A stretch of DNA of 64,000 nucleotides from Legionella sheltonii (GTDB taxonomy: Bacteria; Pseudomonadota; Gammaproteobacteria; Legionellales; Legionellaceae). The notes beneath the pieces were generated by a model. That model worked only from the letters and a program-made list of their open reading frames with translations, had not been told where the DNA came from and ran no database searches. The number at the start of each line of letters is the position of its first letter. Within the stretch, counting starts at the first letter, position 1. Both the position numbers and the translations under genes were made by a program. The stretch is from the NCBI RefSeq assembly GCF_026191355.1, contig NZ_JAPHOQ010000013.1, forward strand, positions 1 to 64,000, in the 5' to 3' direction. Below are positions 26,950 to 37,139 of the stretch, in pieces.

Positions 26950-26981
26950 CGGGCGCAATTTTTAAGCCATAAGGAGTAACT

Positions 26982-28250
26982 GTGTCGCAATCTATTACAG
27001 TGAATTCAAGCACTTTTGTGCCTCGTGGTGACTTAATGGCCTGGGCTGTGTGCCTGTCAGCGGGCTTATTTTTTTTATATGAATTCTTTCAGCTCAATAT
27101 TTTCGATGTAATCAATCAGCCTTTACGGGATGATTTTGGTATTGATGCAACTCAATTAAGCTGGATGTCCAGCGCTTATCTGTGGGCAGATATCCTATTT
27201 CTTCTCCCAGCAGGAGTTATCCTGGATCGTTTTTCTACGCGAACCGTTATTCTAAGTGCCATGTTTATTTGTGTTCTGGGTACTGTCGGATTCGCACTAA
27301 CTCACTCATTTATTTTGGCCTCTTTTTGTCATTTTCTTTCTGGAATAGGCAATGCGTTTTGTTTTTTATCCTGTGTGGTATTGGTATCGCATTGGTTTCC
27401 ACCAAGAAGGCAGGCGCTTGTCATAGGCTCTTTGGTTACGATGGCTTTTGTTGGTGGAATGATGGCTCATACACCTTTTGCTTATCTCTATGAATTATTT
27501 GGATGGCGTAAGGCTTTATTAATTGATGGTGCAGTTGGCGCTGTTTTGCTACTTTGGATTTATTGGATCGTCAGTGATAAACCTAAAGACTCACCAATGA
27601 AGATTAATACCAATCAAGGACAAGTTCTTGCTGGATTTATTCAAGCATTTTCTAACTCTCAAAACTGGCTAGCAGGATTTTATACTTCTTTTCTTAATCT
27701 GCCTATTATGGTTTTATGTGCTTTATGGGGTGCTAGCTATTTGCAAGTAGTGCATCAACTACCTGAAATGGCCGCCAGTAATGTGATTAGTCTGATTTTT
27801 ATGGGGAGTGTCATTGGCTGTCCATTGGCGGGATGGTTGTCTGATTCCCAAGGAAGTCGTAAACCTCTAATGATCGTGGGAGCTATTGCTACGCTTATCA
27901 CGGTTATTCCTTTGTTCTTGGACATCGCTTTATCACAAACAACTCTGAGTATTATCTTTTTTGCTCTAGGTTTTTTTACAAGCACACAAGTAATTTCCTA
28001 TCCTTTGGTGGCTGAAAGTAATTCCACTGAAAATACGGGCGCTGCGACAGGCATCGCCTCAGTGATTATCATGGGCGGCGGGGGGGTAGGACAAGTGCTT
28101 TTTGGTTGGTTAATTGCGCATCATGCTGGTGCGGCAGTGACAACGTATTCTGTGGCTGATTTTCAATATGCTATGTGGATATTCCCAATAACTACGATTG
28201 CGGCTTTAATTGCTGTGTTATTGACCCGCGAAACATATTGCAAGCGATAA
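26982..28250 (+). CDS. MFS transporter, Pht-like (first of pair)
   Basis: A 422-aa, 12-helix major facilitator protein. It begins at GTG with AAGGAG 6 nt upstream. The A-motif region reads AGVILDRFSTRTV between helices 2 and 3, and GWLSDSQGSRKPLMI repeats it between helices 6-7 and 8. The opening AWAVCLSAGLFFLYEFFQLNIFDVI resembles the Legionella phagosomal transporter (Pht) family, which imports amino acids or nucleosides across bacterial membranes. It is followed 13 bp later by a paralogue and then deoB, so a nucleoside substrate is the best guess. That specificity is inferred from context only. Confidence 0.82.
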   Translation: MSQSITVNSSTFVPRGDLMAWAVCLSAGLFFLYEFFQLNIFDVINQPLRDDFGIDATQLSWMSSAYLWADILFLLPAGVILDRFSTRTVILSAMFICVLGTVGFALTHSFILASFCHFLSGIGNAFCFLSCVVLVSHWFPPRRQALVIGSLVTMAFVGGMMAHTPFAYLYELFGWRKALLIDGAVGAVLLLWIYWIVSDKPKDSPMKINTNQGQVLAGFIQAFSNSQNWLAGFYTSFLNLPIMVLCALWGASYLQVVHQLPEMAASNVISLIFMGSVIGCPLAGWLSDSQGSRKPLMIVGAIATLITVIPLFLDIALSQTTLSIIFFALGFFTSTQVISYPLVAESNSTENTGAATGIASVIIMGGGGVGQVLFGWLIAHHAGAAVTTYSVADFQYAMWIFPITTIAALIAVLLTRETYCKR

Positions 28251-28263
28251 GTGAGGAGTAAAA

Positions 28264-29544
28264 ATGCAAGTGGTGGATGAGTTTCAAGGATATAGTGATC
28301 TAAAGTCGTCATTACTGCCCTGGATGGTTTGTTTTGCTGCAACCTTATTCTTTTTTTATGAATTTATACAAGGGAATATGTTTGCGTCCATCGCTGCAAA
28401 CATCATGCAGGATTTTAAGATCCAAGCGGATAAAATGGCTTGGTTATCAAGCATCTATTATCTTTCTAATGTATTGTTTCTTTTTGTTGCTGGAATGGTT
28501 CTTGACCGTTTTTCGATTAAAAATACCTTATTAGTCGCGATGTTTTTGTGTGTAGCCAGTACTTTTCTTTTGGCTTACTCCCATTCCTTTTATTTAGCTT
28601 TGTTTTGTCGATTCATCACCGGCATTGGAAGTGCATTCTGTTTCCTAGGCCCTGTACGTTTGGCATCTCATTGGTTTCCTCCAAAGCGGATGGCTCTAGT
28701 CACTGGAGCTATAGTCACTATGGCAATGGCCGGTGGTATGTTGGCTCAATATCCTTTGACCAAATTAGTTATTCTGGTTGGATGGCGCCAAGCAGTACAA
28801 AATGTGGGAATTCTTGGTTTTGCCATGTTGGTCTTAATGTTTTTTTGGATAAAGGAAAGACCCCAATACATTGTAAAACAAGTCGCTCAACCAATTAACG
28901 TCCTCTCAGCTGCCAAAAAGGCCTATTTAAATACTCAATATATACGGGCAGCGTTTTATGCCAGTTTAATGAATATGGCCATTGCTGTATTTGGCGCGAT
29001 GATGGGTACTTTATATTTGGTACAACGATTGGATATTAGCTCTGCCCAAGCATCAATGGTGAACGGCATGTTATTTTTAGGAGCGATCGTTGGTTCGCCG
29101 CTGGTTGGTTGGATATCTGATAAGATGGGTTTACGTATTATGCCTATGAAAATAGGGGTGCTTGCTTCCTTATTGACTTTGCTGGCGGTACTTTATCTTC
29201 CCGTTTCTTATAACGTCATGGCAATTTTATTTTTCTTGCTTGGGTTTTTTACCTCAGCACAAGTGATTAGTTATGCGTTGGTCGCTGAGAGTAGCCCACC
29301 TGCAATGACCGCAACGGCAGTCAGTGTGATTTCGATTTTGACTCAGGGTGGTTACATTGTGTATCAAAATCTATTTAGTTATTTATTGACGAATCATAGC
29401 GGAATGCAATTGGTTAATGGAACACCTGTTTATCTACTGAGTGCCTATCAATATGCAGCAATTATTTTACCAGTAGGTTTATTAGTTGCCTTTTTCATGC
29501 TTTTTGGTTTAAAAGAAACACACTGCCAACATATTAAGGACTAA
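28264..29544 (+). CDS. MFS transporter, Pht-like (second of pair)
   Basis: A 426-aa paralogue of the preceding protein with the same layout: [15 protein letters not shown] after helix 2, the matching [18 protein letters not shown] and [16 protein letters not shown]. The two share the segment around SHWFPP(K/R)R and the ending KETHC/RETYC, indicating tandem duplication. GTGAGGAG lies upstream of the ATG. It precedes deoB by 1 bp. In L. pneumophila, PhtC and PhtD were reported to transport pyrimidine nucleosides; whether this pair is orthologous cannot be decided here. Confidence 0.82.
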   Translation: MQVVDEFQGYSDLKSSLLPWMVCFAATLFFFYEFIQGNMFASIAANIMQDFKIQADKMAWLSSIYYLSNVLFLFVAGMVLDRFSIKNTLLVAMFLCVASTFLLAYSHSFYLALFCRFITGIGSAFCFLGPVRLASHWFPPKRMALVTGAIVTMAMAGGMLAQYPLTKLVILVGWRQAVQNVGILGFAMLVLMFFWIKERPQYIVKQVAQPINVLSAAKKAYLNTQYIRAAFYASLMNMAIAVFGAMMGTLYLVQRLDISSAQASMVNGMLFLGAIVGSPLVGWISDKMGLRIMPMKIGVLASLLTLLAVLYLPVSYNVMAILFFLLGFFTSAQVISYALVAESSPPAMTATAVSVISILTQGGYIVYQNLFSYLLTNHSGMQLVNGTPVYLLSAYQYAAIILPVGLLVAFFMLFGLKETHCQHIKD

Positions 29545-29545
29545 G

Positions 29546-30769
29546 ATGACAGGGCGAGTTTGTATATTACTCATGGATTCTTTTGGGATCGGCGCCAGTT
29601 TGGATGCCTCTCGCTATGGTGATGCTGGTGCTAATACTTTTGTTCATATCCATCAAGTGTGTGAGCGCGGTGAGGGCGACAAAGCAGGGGTGCGTCAAGG
29701 ACCATTGACTTTGCCTAATCTGGCCAAATTAGGGCTGTATCATGCTACCTTAGCCAGTAGTGGATTGCGCTTTGTTGAATTATCTGCTTTTCCGGAACCT
29801 GTAGGATATTATGGCTATGCAGTAGAGCAGAGTTTGGGTAAAGATACTCCGAGTGGGCATTGGGAGTTAGCTGGAGTTCCAGTGACGTTTGAATGGGGTT
29901 ATTTTCCCGAACAACCTTTTTGTTTTCCCAAAGAATTAATTGATACCTTTATTGAACGAGCTGGTTTACCAGGAGTACTTGGTGAGAAGCATGCCTCTGG
30001 AACTACAATTCTTGAAGAATTAGGTGAGGAGCATATGCGAAGTGGTAAACCCATAGTTTATACTTCTGCTGACAGTGTTTTTCAAATTGCAGCTCATGAA
30101 GAAAGTTTTGGTTTGCAGCGCTTGTATGATATCTGTGAAATTGCCCGCACTTTAGTCGATGAATATCAGATTGGACGTGTGATTGCGCGCCCATTTAAAG
30201 GACAACCAGGAGCATTCAAACGAACTGCGAATCGCAAGGATTATGCTACTTTGCCTCCAGCTAAAACATTACTTGATTATTTAAAGGAAGCGGGCCGTGA
30301 AGTAATCGCTCTAGGAAAAATTGCTGATATTTATGCGCATCAGGGGATCACACAAACCATAAAGGCTGATGGTAATATGGCCTTATTTGACGCCACCTTG
30401 ACTGCGATGAGCACTGCTCCCGAAGGAAGTTTGGTTTTTACTAATTTTGTAGATTTTGACTCTTCATTTGGGCATCGACGTGATGTAATAGGTTATGCGC
30501 ATGCCCTTGAGGAGTTTGATGCGCGTCTTCCAGAGCTTGATGCTTTATTAAGGCCTGATGATCTTATTGTTATTGCGGCAGACCATGGGTGCGATCCTAC
30601 TTTTCCTGGTTCAGATCATACCAGGGAGCATATTCCAGTTTTAGTCTATGGACCAAGCCTTAAGAGCCGTTTCATTGGACGTCGAGATACCTTTGCAGAT
30701 GTAGGGCAAAGTATTGCACAACATCTTGGATTAGAGAATTTACCTAATGGCGTATCTTTTTTAATCTAA
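29546..30769 (+). CDS. deoB: Phosphopentomutase
   Basis: A 407-aa enzyme, the normal DeoB length, of the alkaline-phosphatase superfamily. It begins with the metal site [14 protein letters not shown], has [13 protein letters not shown] containing the phosphorylated Thr, and ends with the second metal cluster [15 protein letters not shown]...[15 protein letters not shown]. It interconverts ribose or deoxyribose 1- and 5-phosphates, connecting nucleoside breakdown with central metabolism. AAGGA precedes the ATG. It is the third gene of the MFS-MFS-deoB unit, consistent with uptake followed by catabolism of nucleosides. Confidence 0.95.
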   Translation: MTGRVCILLMDSFGIGASLDASRYGDAGANTFVHIHQVCERGEGDKAGVRQGPLTLPNLAKLGLYHATLASSGLRFVELSAFPEPVGYYGYAVEQSLGKDTPSGHWELAGVPVTFEWGYFPEQPFCFPKELIDTFIERAGLPGVLGEKHASGTTILEELGEEHMRSGKPIVYTSADSVFQIAAHEESFGLQRLYDICEIARTLVDEYQIGRVIARPFKGQPGAFKRTANRKDYATLPPAKTLLDYLKEAGREVIALGKIADIYAHQGITQTIKADGNMALFDATLTAMSTAPEGSLVFTNFVDFDSSFGHRRDVIGYAHALEEFDARLPELDALLRPDDLIVIAADHGCDPTFPGSDHTREHIPVLVYGPSLKSRFIGRRDTFADVGQSIAQHLGLENLPNGVSFLI

Positions 30770-30815
30770 TTTTCAGCATTCTCAAAATTGATTGAGACCA
30801 GGAATCCATATAAGC

Positions 30816-30843
30816 TGTAGGTTGGGCCAAGGCTCAACCTACA
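30816..30843. repeat. Perfect palindromic repeat, family R3
   Basis: TGTAGGTTGGGCC pairs with the complementary arm ending CAACCTACA, 28 bp in total with almost no loop. It lies 47 bp after deoB, where it could also end transcription. A degenerate copy is at 12736. Confidence 0.65.
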
Positions 30844-30926
30844 ATTCAGCAAATCTTATCAATGAGAAAATATCAAATTATCGGGGTATTTAGGATAATT
30901 CCAATAACGAATGATGCATAAGATAG

Positions 30927-31835
30927 GGCGAACACTTACAGAAGAAAATCCTAAAGCATACAGGAATATCCACCTCTATTGGTATTGGCGCTACGAAGAC
31001 CTTGGCTAAAGTGGCCAATCATTTATGTAAAAAAGTTTTTAAAACCCCGGTATTTAATATTGCCTCGAATCGTGAGCAATTATTAAAGCAAATTACAGTA
31101 GGGGACGTGTGGGGAGTAGGGCGGCAATGGGAAAATAAATTAATCGCCCGAGGTATTCATACAGCCTATGATTTGGCAACGACCAATCCTCACCTATTGA
31201 AGAAGAGTTTGAATGTGGTCTTGATGCGTACAGCAATGGAACTTCAAGGAATAGCCTGTGGTGGTTTGGAAGAAGTAGAGCCCAAACAAAGCATTATGTC
31301 GTCCAAAAGTTTTGGACAGATGCAAACACAATTTTCCTCCATTGCCGAATCGGTGAGTAGTCATTGCGCACGCGCGGTGGAGAAAATGCGCAACCAGCAA
31401 TTGGTAGCGCAGCGCATGGTTGTTTTTGTACATACCAATCGGTTTCGCGAAGATTTGGCGCAGCACTTTCAATCCATAGAATTTAAGTTCATTAATCCCA
31501 CGGATGATTTGCGTTTAATTACCAAAATCGCCAAGCGATGTTTACACCGTATTTTTAAACCAGGATATTACTATAAAAAAGCTGGAGTCTGTCTTGAGGA
31601 CTTGATTCCCAAAGACCCCAGGCAACTGGATATGTTTCATCAGCCCAGTGATGAGCAACTCAACCACACCGAACAATTGATGAGTGTCTTTGAACAAATC
31701 AATCAAAAGTATGGAAGAAGCACGATTCGACTCGCGGCTGAAGGATATTCAAAACCCTGGGCCATGCGTGCTGAACTTAAATCACCTGCCTATACCACTC
31801 GGTGGTCTGAGGTTCCCCAAGTTCGTTTGTATTAA
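30927..31835 (+). pseudogene. umuC: 5'-truncated umuC (DNA polymerase V catalytic subunit remnant)
   Basis: The frame open from 30927 reads through KKILKHTGI, TSIGIGATKTLAKVANHLCKK and then the UmuC little-finger region (KSFGQMQTQFSSIAESVSSHCARAVEKMR) to a normal C-terminus ending VPQVRLY. Roughly the first 130 residues of a Y-family polymerase are absent, including the DFNSFYAS-type metal site and the SIDE motif, and there is no umuD upstream. A start at 31002 would yield a 277-aa protein lacking the catalytic palm. The open C-terminal frame shows the loss is recent or that the fragment is tolerated. No ribosome binding site is evident. Confidence 0.8.
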
Positions 31836-32014
31836 AAGGCTGATTATGAATGAACTCAAGGAGACAAGTGAATCTAGCTTTTGCTACAGGATATTAGAAA
31901 CATATAATTATGTTTAAATTTCCTGTATTTCTATTATTTTGGTGTAGTCATGGTTGGCTGCACGGACTCTTGTTTTCCTTCACTTCCATGCAATTAATTC
32001 TTTTTACGTTCACT

Positions 32015-35000
32015 TTAATGGATATAGAACCTCGATTTTTCAGATAAGCTCTTAACTACCTCCTCTACGCACTCCCCTACACCTCTTCTGAAACTGACAA
32101 GATCTGCGGCTGTTTCTCCTCGCTTATTGACAATGCTGCTGTCAACACGTTTATCTTGGAGCAAACGTTTTACACAGCTCAAATGACCTCGCTCTACTGC
32201 ATCATGTAGGGCTGTATATCCTATATTATCCTGTTGATTGGGATTGAGTTTAGGATCGGCAAGGAAGAGTTCAAGTACAGCGACATCACCAATCGATGTG
32301 GCCCAGAACAAGATGGGTTCAGATGTTGCTGTACAGGCATTAATATCAATTCCTGGGGTTTTTAGAAGCATTTTGACAATGTTGAACGCTTCATCATATT
32401 CTTCCCCTTTTTTTCCGGCCAGTTTTTGTATTGCTTCTGTCAAAGGCGTGGTGAAATAGTGGTTGCTGGTTTTGACTACTTTGACATCAGGGTATGTGAA
32501 CAAAAATCCACGGATGGCCCGTACATCGTTGGTACGAATAGCTATAATTAAATAATCTATATTTTCCTTTACAATGCCAGGATTGCTATTTTTAAATGCC
32601 TTAAAATATTTACGATCCGCTTTTCTTTGGTGTTTTTCATGCATAAGGAGTTGTTGCATTTCGGTATCTTTAGCCATCTTGACCACAGAATCACCACGAT
32701 ATGGACGTTTGAATAATGTCCCTGGATATTGAAGCAATAACCTTACTGTATCTGTACGTTCATTTTGAAGAGCTAATTGTAACGGCGTAACACCATTCAC
32801 ATCTTTTGCTGCAGTATTAACATCAGCATAATACACCAGGCTTTGAATGTTTTCATTTTGTCCTGCCAGAGCTGCAGCATGAACAGGAGTTCTGTAGCTA
32901 TGCGTAGTTTTTTTCATAGCCTCTGGATGAAACTCCATTAAAGAGTTTAAAATCTTTGGATCTTTCGAGGCTGCATAATAAGCACTATATTCGCTAGGTT
33001 TGGCACCATGATTTAGTAAGGCTCTTACTAAGTCAACTCTGTTTGCTCTAATGGCGCAGTCTAATGCATTGTCATTTTTTGTCTTTGCTGTATCTGCCCC
33101 AGTTTTAACCAATAGATCAATCATCTCAACAGATTGCACCAAGCATAATGGTTCTTGGTTGTGCCAGTTGGGTTGATCCACTGCATTGGGGAACATCTGG
33201 ATAAGTGTAGAAGCAAGCTCAAGATTATTATTCATTACTGCTAAATGCAATAAATGATAACCTTGGAACTGTTGTTCTGTTAAAGACCATGATTTTAATT
33301 CATCTAAATCTTCATGAGTCACTTTATCATTAAGGAAATGGTCTAAGACCTGAAGCCGGGTGTTCATTTCAGGAAAAAGTTTTATTTCAAGAAACTGTAA
33401 CTGTTTATCAAACTCCTTTCTAGACTGCCCTGTAATTTCCAGTAACCAACCTTTCAGCATGAGTTCAGTCTGTAAAATCTCCTGATTTGATTCTGAGCTG
33501 AAATGGTCGGTTAATAGCGTCCTTATTAAATCCAGTTTGCCTTCTGGTAGTAACTTTTGGGTGATTAAGCGCATTAATAAATGTGGTAATGCAGAATTAT
33601 TAGCGTAAAGAGAAAGATATTCTTTCAGAAAGAATTGTTCAAAAAATTGAATCGTATCGATAAAAAGCTCATCAGCTATGCTTTCAGGTAAAAATAAGCG
33701 ATATTTTATTTTTAAAGCGATTAACTTATTGTGAAGATCGCAATTGCCTACCGTTTGAAATTCTCCATCAATCCTATCGTGGTAGACAAGTCCAAGAGTT
33801 TCATGCAAATTTTGTTGAATATATGTTTTATTTGACTCATAGGTATCTACAAAAAGACTGGCAAATACTTGTTTAGTTACATTCTCAGGTTTAGTTATTT
33901 TGTAATGTTCTGTTGTGGTGTCGGTGCTGCATCCACCACCATTATTGCGATACAAGTCTTTTTGTTTGATGATGATATCGATACCATGCTCAGGCCAACC
34001 AGTGAATAGTTCCACTCCTGACTGTTTACTGTCTTCTTCCATAGATGACAAATAATCATCCGTGTATGGGAGTGTACCCGAATAATTTGCCATAAAATAA
34101 TATCGCATGGCTTTTATTGTCATATTTCTTACTTGCCGAATAGCGTCCTGATGTTCTGTGTACTTATTATTTTGCTCACAATGAGACAAGTAAGTATTCA
34201 TCAAATGCACTATAAATGGCGCGGTGTAAAAAGAATTACTCCCTGTTAGTCTGACAAGACTGTTATCGACTGGTATTGATCCGCTCAATGCAAATAAATG
34301 GCCGAACATTGCAGTGTCTTTGCTGATAGGGGAAATTATTTTAGTTTGGAGATGATGCGCTTCAAAAGCGAGGGTACTGTCACTGAAGTCATTGATGTTA
34401 TTAAAAGTAAAATTAAACTTGCAGATATAACTTAATGCTTTGGAACGCTCATTACTCCCTTCTTGAGTTAAATTTTTTATATGGCCAATAACAACATTAA
34501 AATCCAAATCAGGCTTAAGTCTTTTAAAATAGCTGTTTATTTTTTCACTTTTATACTGAGGATTACAAATGGCGACAAGAGCGAGGCAATATTCAACATC
34601 TACGCTAATACCGGTTGTAACAAGTGCTTGAATTAAATCGAGCATTGTCTCCTCAGAAACTCCATTTTGATGAAAACTAGCGAACGCCTCTTCTATTATC
34701 TTTTTTAGAAGCCCAGCAGAACCCTCCTGTTTTTTACATAGTTCAATAATGTTGACGAATTTGGATCTGATGCTCCAGTCGTCCATAACAAATAGCGCAG
34801 CCAAAATAGTCCTTCCATCAGAGCATTTATCATAGAGTGATGAGGGATGAGCTTTCAGAATCGTTAACATCAGGTCGTTTCGAATTGAATTTGACCTACC
34901 TGCTTTGTTTTCGAAAAGCAAATCAAATACTGACTTACCTTCCTTATTTTTATGTGTGACATCAATACCTCTATTAATCAGCAGAAGTGCAATCTGTTCA

Positions 35001-35731
35001 GCTTTGAATTTTTGAGAGATAATTGCGAGTTGCAGATAATTATTTCCATCATTATCTAGGGCATTGATATCAAACAGTTCGTTATTAACTAATGCATTAA
35101 CATACTCCATGTTACTAGATTGTGTCCCCTCCAAGATTAAAGCCAAAGCAGTTTTTCCAATATCATTTTTGACGTTAGGATCGGTCTTTTTGTGGTTGAT
35201 TACATCGACTAGTTGCTCTCTATATTGGAACAGATCTTTAAATACCATATGAAGCAATACGGCGTTATGCTCTGATGTTTTCTGATTAGGATTAAACTTA
35301 TCATGGGCTATTAAAGTTTTTAGGTGGTCACATGACTGATAACCTTTGGAGCAAAAAAAGAACTCGAAAAGAGAGAAGCCATTTGTCAATCTTTGATTGA
35401 CGTCAAATTCGTCATTTCTCAGTAATAGTTTAAAGGTCTTATGTTTATAGTAATCAGCCATACCCGTTCGGGTGCGCTCTATAAAGTAACCAAGGAAACC
35501 ATTACCTTGCCTGTCGACAGCATTTACATTTGCGCCTGCTGTTATCAACACGTTGAGATAATCAGAAAAATCAATTTTTTTTGCATGATCCGATTTAGCT
35601 AATACATGCAGTATTGAATCTCCATCATCAGTCACATCAGTAATTGCAAATTGCTTTTCTTTAAGTTTTGTTAAAATCTCATCGGGTTGCTTCACTTCAT
35701 TGATAAGAGCAAGAAGACTTAATGTGTCCAT
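32015..35731 (-). CDS. Very large ankyrin-repeat protein with possible cysteine-protease-like middle domain
   Basis: About 1238 aa from the ATG at 35731, which has GGAT upstream and begins MDTLSLLALINEV; an ATG at 35863 would add 44 residues that look non-coding. Ankyrin repeats occur in two blocks: residues about 35-300 (for example DGDSILHVLAKS, LITAGANVNAVDRQGN) and about 820-1220 (TPVHAAALAGQNENIQSLV, GYTALHDAVERGHLSCVKRLL). Between them lies GWPEHGIDIII, then RNNGGGC and later FQTVGNC. This resembles a His-then-Cys arrangement that I associate with permuted papain-like domains in Legionella proteins (His582, Gln659, Cys664). There is no signal peptide. Multi-domain ankyrin proteins of this kind are frequent Dot/Icm effectors; both function and export are inferred. 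Confidence 0.8.
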   Translation of the reverse strand: MDTLSLLALINEVKQPDEILTKLKEKQFAITDVTDDGDSILHVLAKSDHAKKIDFSDYLNVLITAGANVNAVDRQGNGFLGYFIERTRTGMADYYKHKTFKLLLRNDEFDVNQRLTNGFSLFEFFFCSKGYQSCDHLKTLIAHDKFNPNQKTSEHNAVLLHMVFKDLFQYREQLVDVINHKKTDPNVKNDIGKTALALILEGTQSSNMEYVNALVNNELFDINALDNDGNNYLQLAIISQKFKAEQIALLLINRGIDVTHKNKEGKSVFDLLFENKAGRSNSIRNDLMLTILKAHPSSLYDKCSDGRTILAALFVMDDWSIRSKFVNIIELCKKQEGSAGLLKKIIEEAFASFHQNGVSEETMLDLIQALVTTGISVDVEYCLALVAICNPQYKSEKINSYFKRLKPDLDFNVVIGHIKNLTQEGSNERSKALSYICKFNFTFNNINDFSDSTLAFEAHHLQTKIISPISKDTAMFGHLFALSGSIPVDNSLVRLTGSNSFYTAPFIVHLMNTYLSHCEQNNKYTEHQDAIRQVRNMTIKAMRYYFMANYSGTLPYTDDYLSSMEEDSKQSGVELFTGWPEHGIDIIIKQKDLYRNNGGGCSTDTTTEHYKITKPENVTKQVFASLFVDTYESNKTYIQQNLHETLGLVYHDRIDGEFQTVGNCDLHNKLIALKIKYRLFLPESIADELFIDTIQFFEQFFLKEYLSLYANNSALPHLLMRLITQKLLPEGKLDLIRTLLTDHFSSESNQEILQTELMLKGWLLEITGQSRKEFDKQLQFLEIKLFPEMNTRLQVLDHFLNDKVTHEDLDELKSWSLTEQQFQGYHLLHLAVMNNNLELASTLIQMFPNAVDQPNWHNQEPLCLVQSVEMIDLLVKTGADTAKTKNDNALDCAIRANRVDLVRALLNHGAKPSEYSAYYAASKDPKILNSLMEFHPEAMKKTTHSYRTPVHAAALAGQNENIQSLVYYADVNTAAKDVNGVTPLQLALQNERTDTVRLLLQYPGTLFKRPYRGDSVVKMAKDTEMQQLLMHEKHQRKADRKYFKAFKNSNPGIVKENIDYLIIAIRTNDVRAIRGFLFTYPDVKVVKTSNHYFTTPLTEAIQKLAGKKGEEYDEAFNIVKMLLKTPGIDINACTATSEPILFWATSIGDVAVLELFLADPKLNPNQQDNIGYTALHDAVERGHLSCVKRLLQDKRVDSSIVNKRGETAADLVSFRRGVGECVEEVVKSLSEKSRFYIH

Positions 35732-36215
35732 TAATGATCCAGGCTGGTATTGGAAAGTGCTCGAAGTATGCCAGATTAATCTTAATAAAATATTAAGGAA
35801 AAGACTTGTTATTTGGCCTCCTAATTGCTCATTAAAAGCGACTTCATTACAACGCCAGGTCATTTTAAATTTGATGCTTTAGATGATAAGATTACTTCTG
35901 ACTTTAAATGTTTTTTTGATTAACTCATCAATTAGTTGATTCTTCACAAGAGCTATCTAAATAATTAACCTGATTTAACTAAAGGCTAAAACTATACTAT
36001 CTGGAAACGAAAATATGGGGCACATAAGGAAAATAAACCAGCTCTTTTAATACAGATCAAGTTATAACACTAAAGCTTCTCTTATGTAACAGCAGTTAAG
36101 CCTGGTTAACATAGGTAAATCTATATCTTAAAACAATAAATACAGGTCATGTTTGCCGTAACCCTAAAGTAGTTCAGGGGCATGACCTGGAGCGATATCG
36201 AAGGATTAAAATGGA
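35732..36215. other. Intergenic region with a long-armed hairpin
   Basis: About 480 bp between two minus-strand genes. CAGGTCATG (36143-36151) pairs perfectly with CATGACCTG (36181-36189), placing a hairpin just after the methyltransferase stop, where it probably ends that transcript. The remainder is AT-rich upstream sequence of the ankyrin gene with no gene recognised. Confidence 0.55.
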
Positions 36216-37112
36216 TCAAAGCAAGAGCTTCAACGTCATCATCGAGCTGTTCTGTTTGTCATAACTTTTAGATTTATCTGGTGATTTAGAGAACATGGTT
36301 AAGCCTTTGCTGTGATGGGGATTTTCTAAATCTTCGTCATTCATCGCCTGGTTTCTACCTAGCTGATTTAAGGGCTTTGGTTGGGGCTTAACGAAACTGA
36401 CCATGGTGTTGCGGCTAGGATCGCCATGGCGGATCATAGCAACATCAGGTCCTGGATCTCCCAAACATAAACCATGTGCTTTCAATAAAGATCTCCAATG
36501 CTCCATGGGACGAAAATTTCGAGTTTCGGTCATTTCTGCTTCAAGAGAAATACCATTGACGGCATTGAAGACACTGTGTGCCATATGAGCCATTAATAAG
36601 GACTCCTTATCGTGGGCATCGTGGTCCACCAACACGAAACGACCATTGGGTCGCAAAATACGACGCACATTTATCAAGAACTGCTCCAATTGATCTTCTG
36701 GGAAATGATGTAAGCCCACATAACAAGTGATGACATCCGCGCTGTTATCGGGAATTGAAGATAAATCTGGCACATTATAATCAAGTTTTACAAAGTTATC
36801 ATAAGGTCTGGGAAACCCGGTTTGAACATAATCAGTAATTGATTGTTGCTCATAAACCGCAGTAATTGCTCCCGTTACTTTGAATGCGGACTTAAATCCT
36901 CCTACAAATCGACCGGGATATCCTATTTCAACCAAACCATCAATGGTTTCTACATCCGGCATTAAAGCTTTAGCCTGAGCAGTTAAATCTTCTTTAATGC
37001 TAGAGAGCGACCCTAAAACTCGGCGTAAAGAGCTCAATTTTCCAGGCATTATATCCGGCAGACAACGCAATAACTCAGCGTAAATTTCTTCATGGGTGTC
37101 ATTATATTTCAT
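36216..37112 (-). CDS. Class I SAM-dependent methyltransferase
   Basis: A 298-aa protein. The core contains SSIPDNSADVITCYVGLHHFPEDQLEQFLINVRRILRPNGRFVLVDHD, the strand 4 to strand 5 region of a Methyltransf_11-type fold; the glycine-rich SAM loop is weak and seems replaced by VEIGYPGRFV. The last 50 residues are polar and low-complexity, without similarity that I recognise. The substrate is unknown. The gene lies downstream of the FAD oxidase in the same direction, and only an IS256 element separates them, so the two probably formed one operon before the insertion. Its upstream region now starts at the left end of that element. Confidence 0.78.
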   Translation of the reverse strand: MKYNDTHEEIYAELLRCLPDIMPGKLSSLRRVLGSLSSIKEDLTAQAKALMPDVETIDGLVEIGYPGRFVGGFKSAFKVTGAITAVYEQQSITDYVQTGFPRPYDNFVKLDYNVPDLSSIPDNSADVITCYVGLHHFPEDQLEQFLINVRRILRPNGRFVLVDHDAHDKESLLMAHMAHSVFNAVNGISLEAEMTETRNFRPMEHWRSLLKAHGLCLGDPGPDVAMIRHGDPSRNTMVSFVKPQPKPLNQLGRNQAMNDEDLENPHHSKGLTMFSKSPDKSKSYDKQNSSMMTLKLLL

Positions 37113-37139
37113 TATGTCCTCAAGAGGTAGTGTTTAAAT

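Noticed and set aside
35732..35863. 44-residue N-terminal extension of the ankyrin protein
   Set aside because: No ribosome binding site, composition unlike the rest, and a better start follows at 35731.
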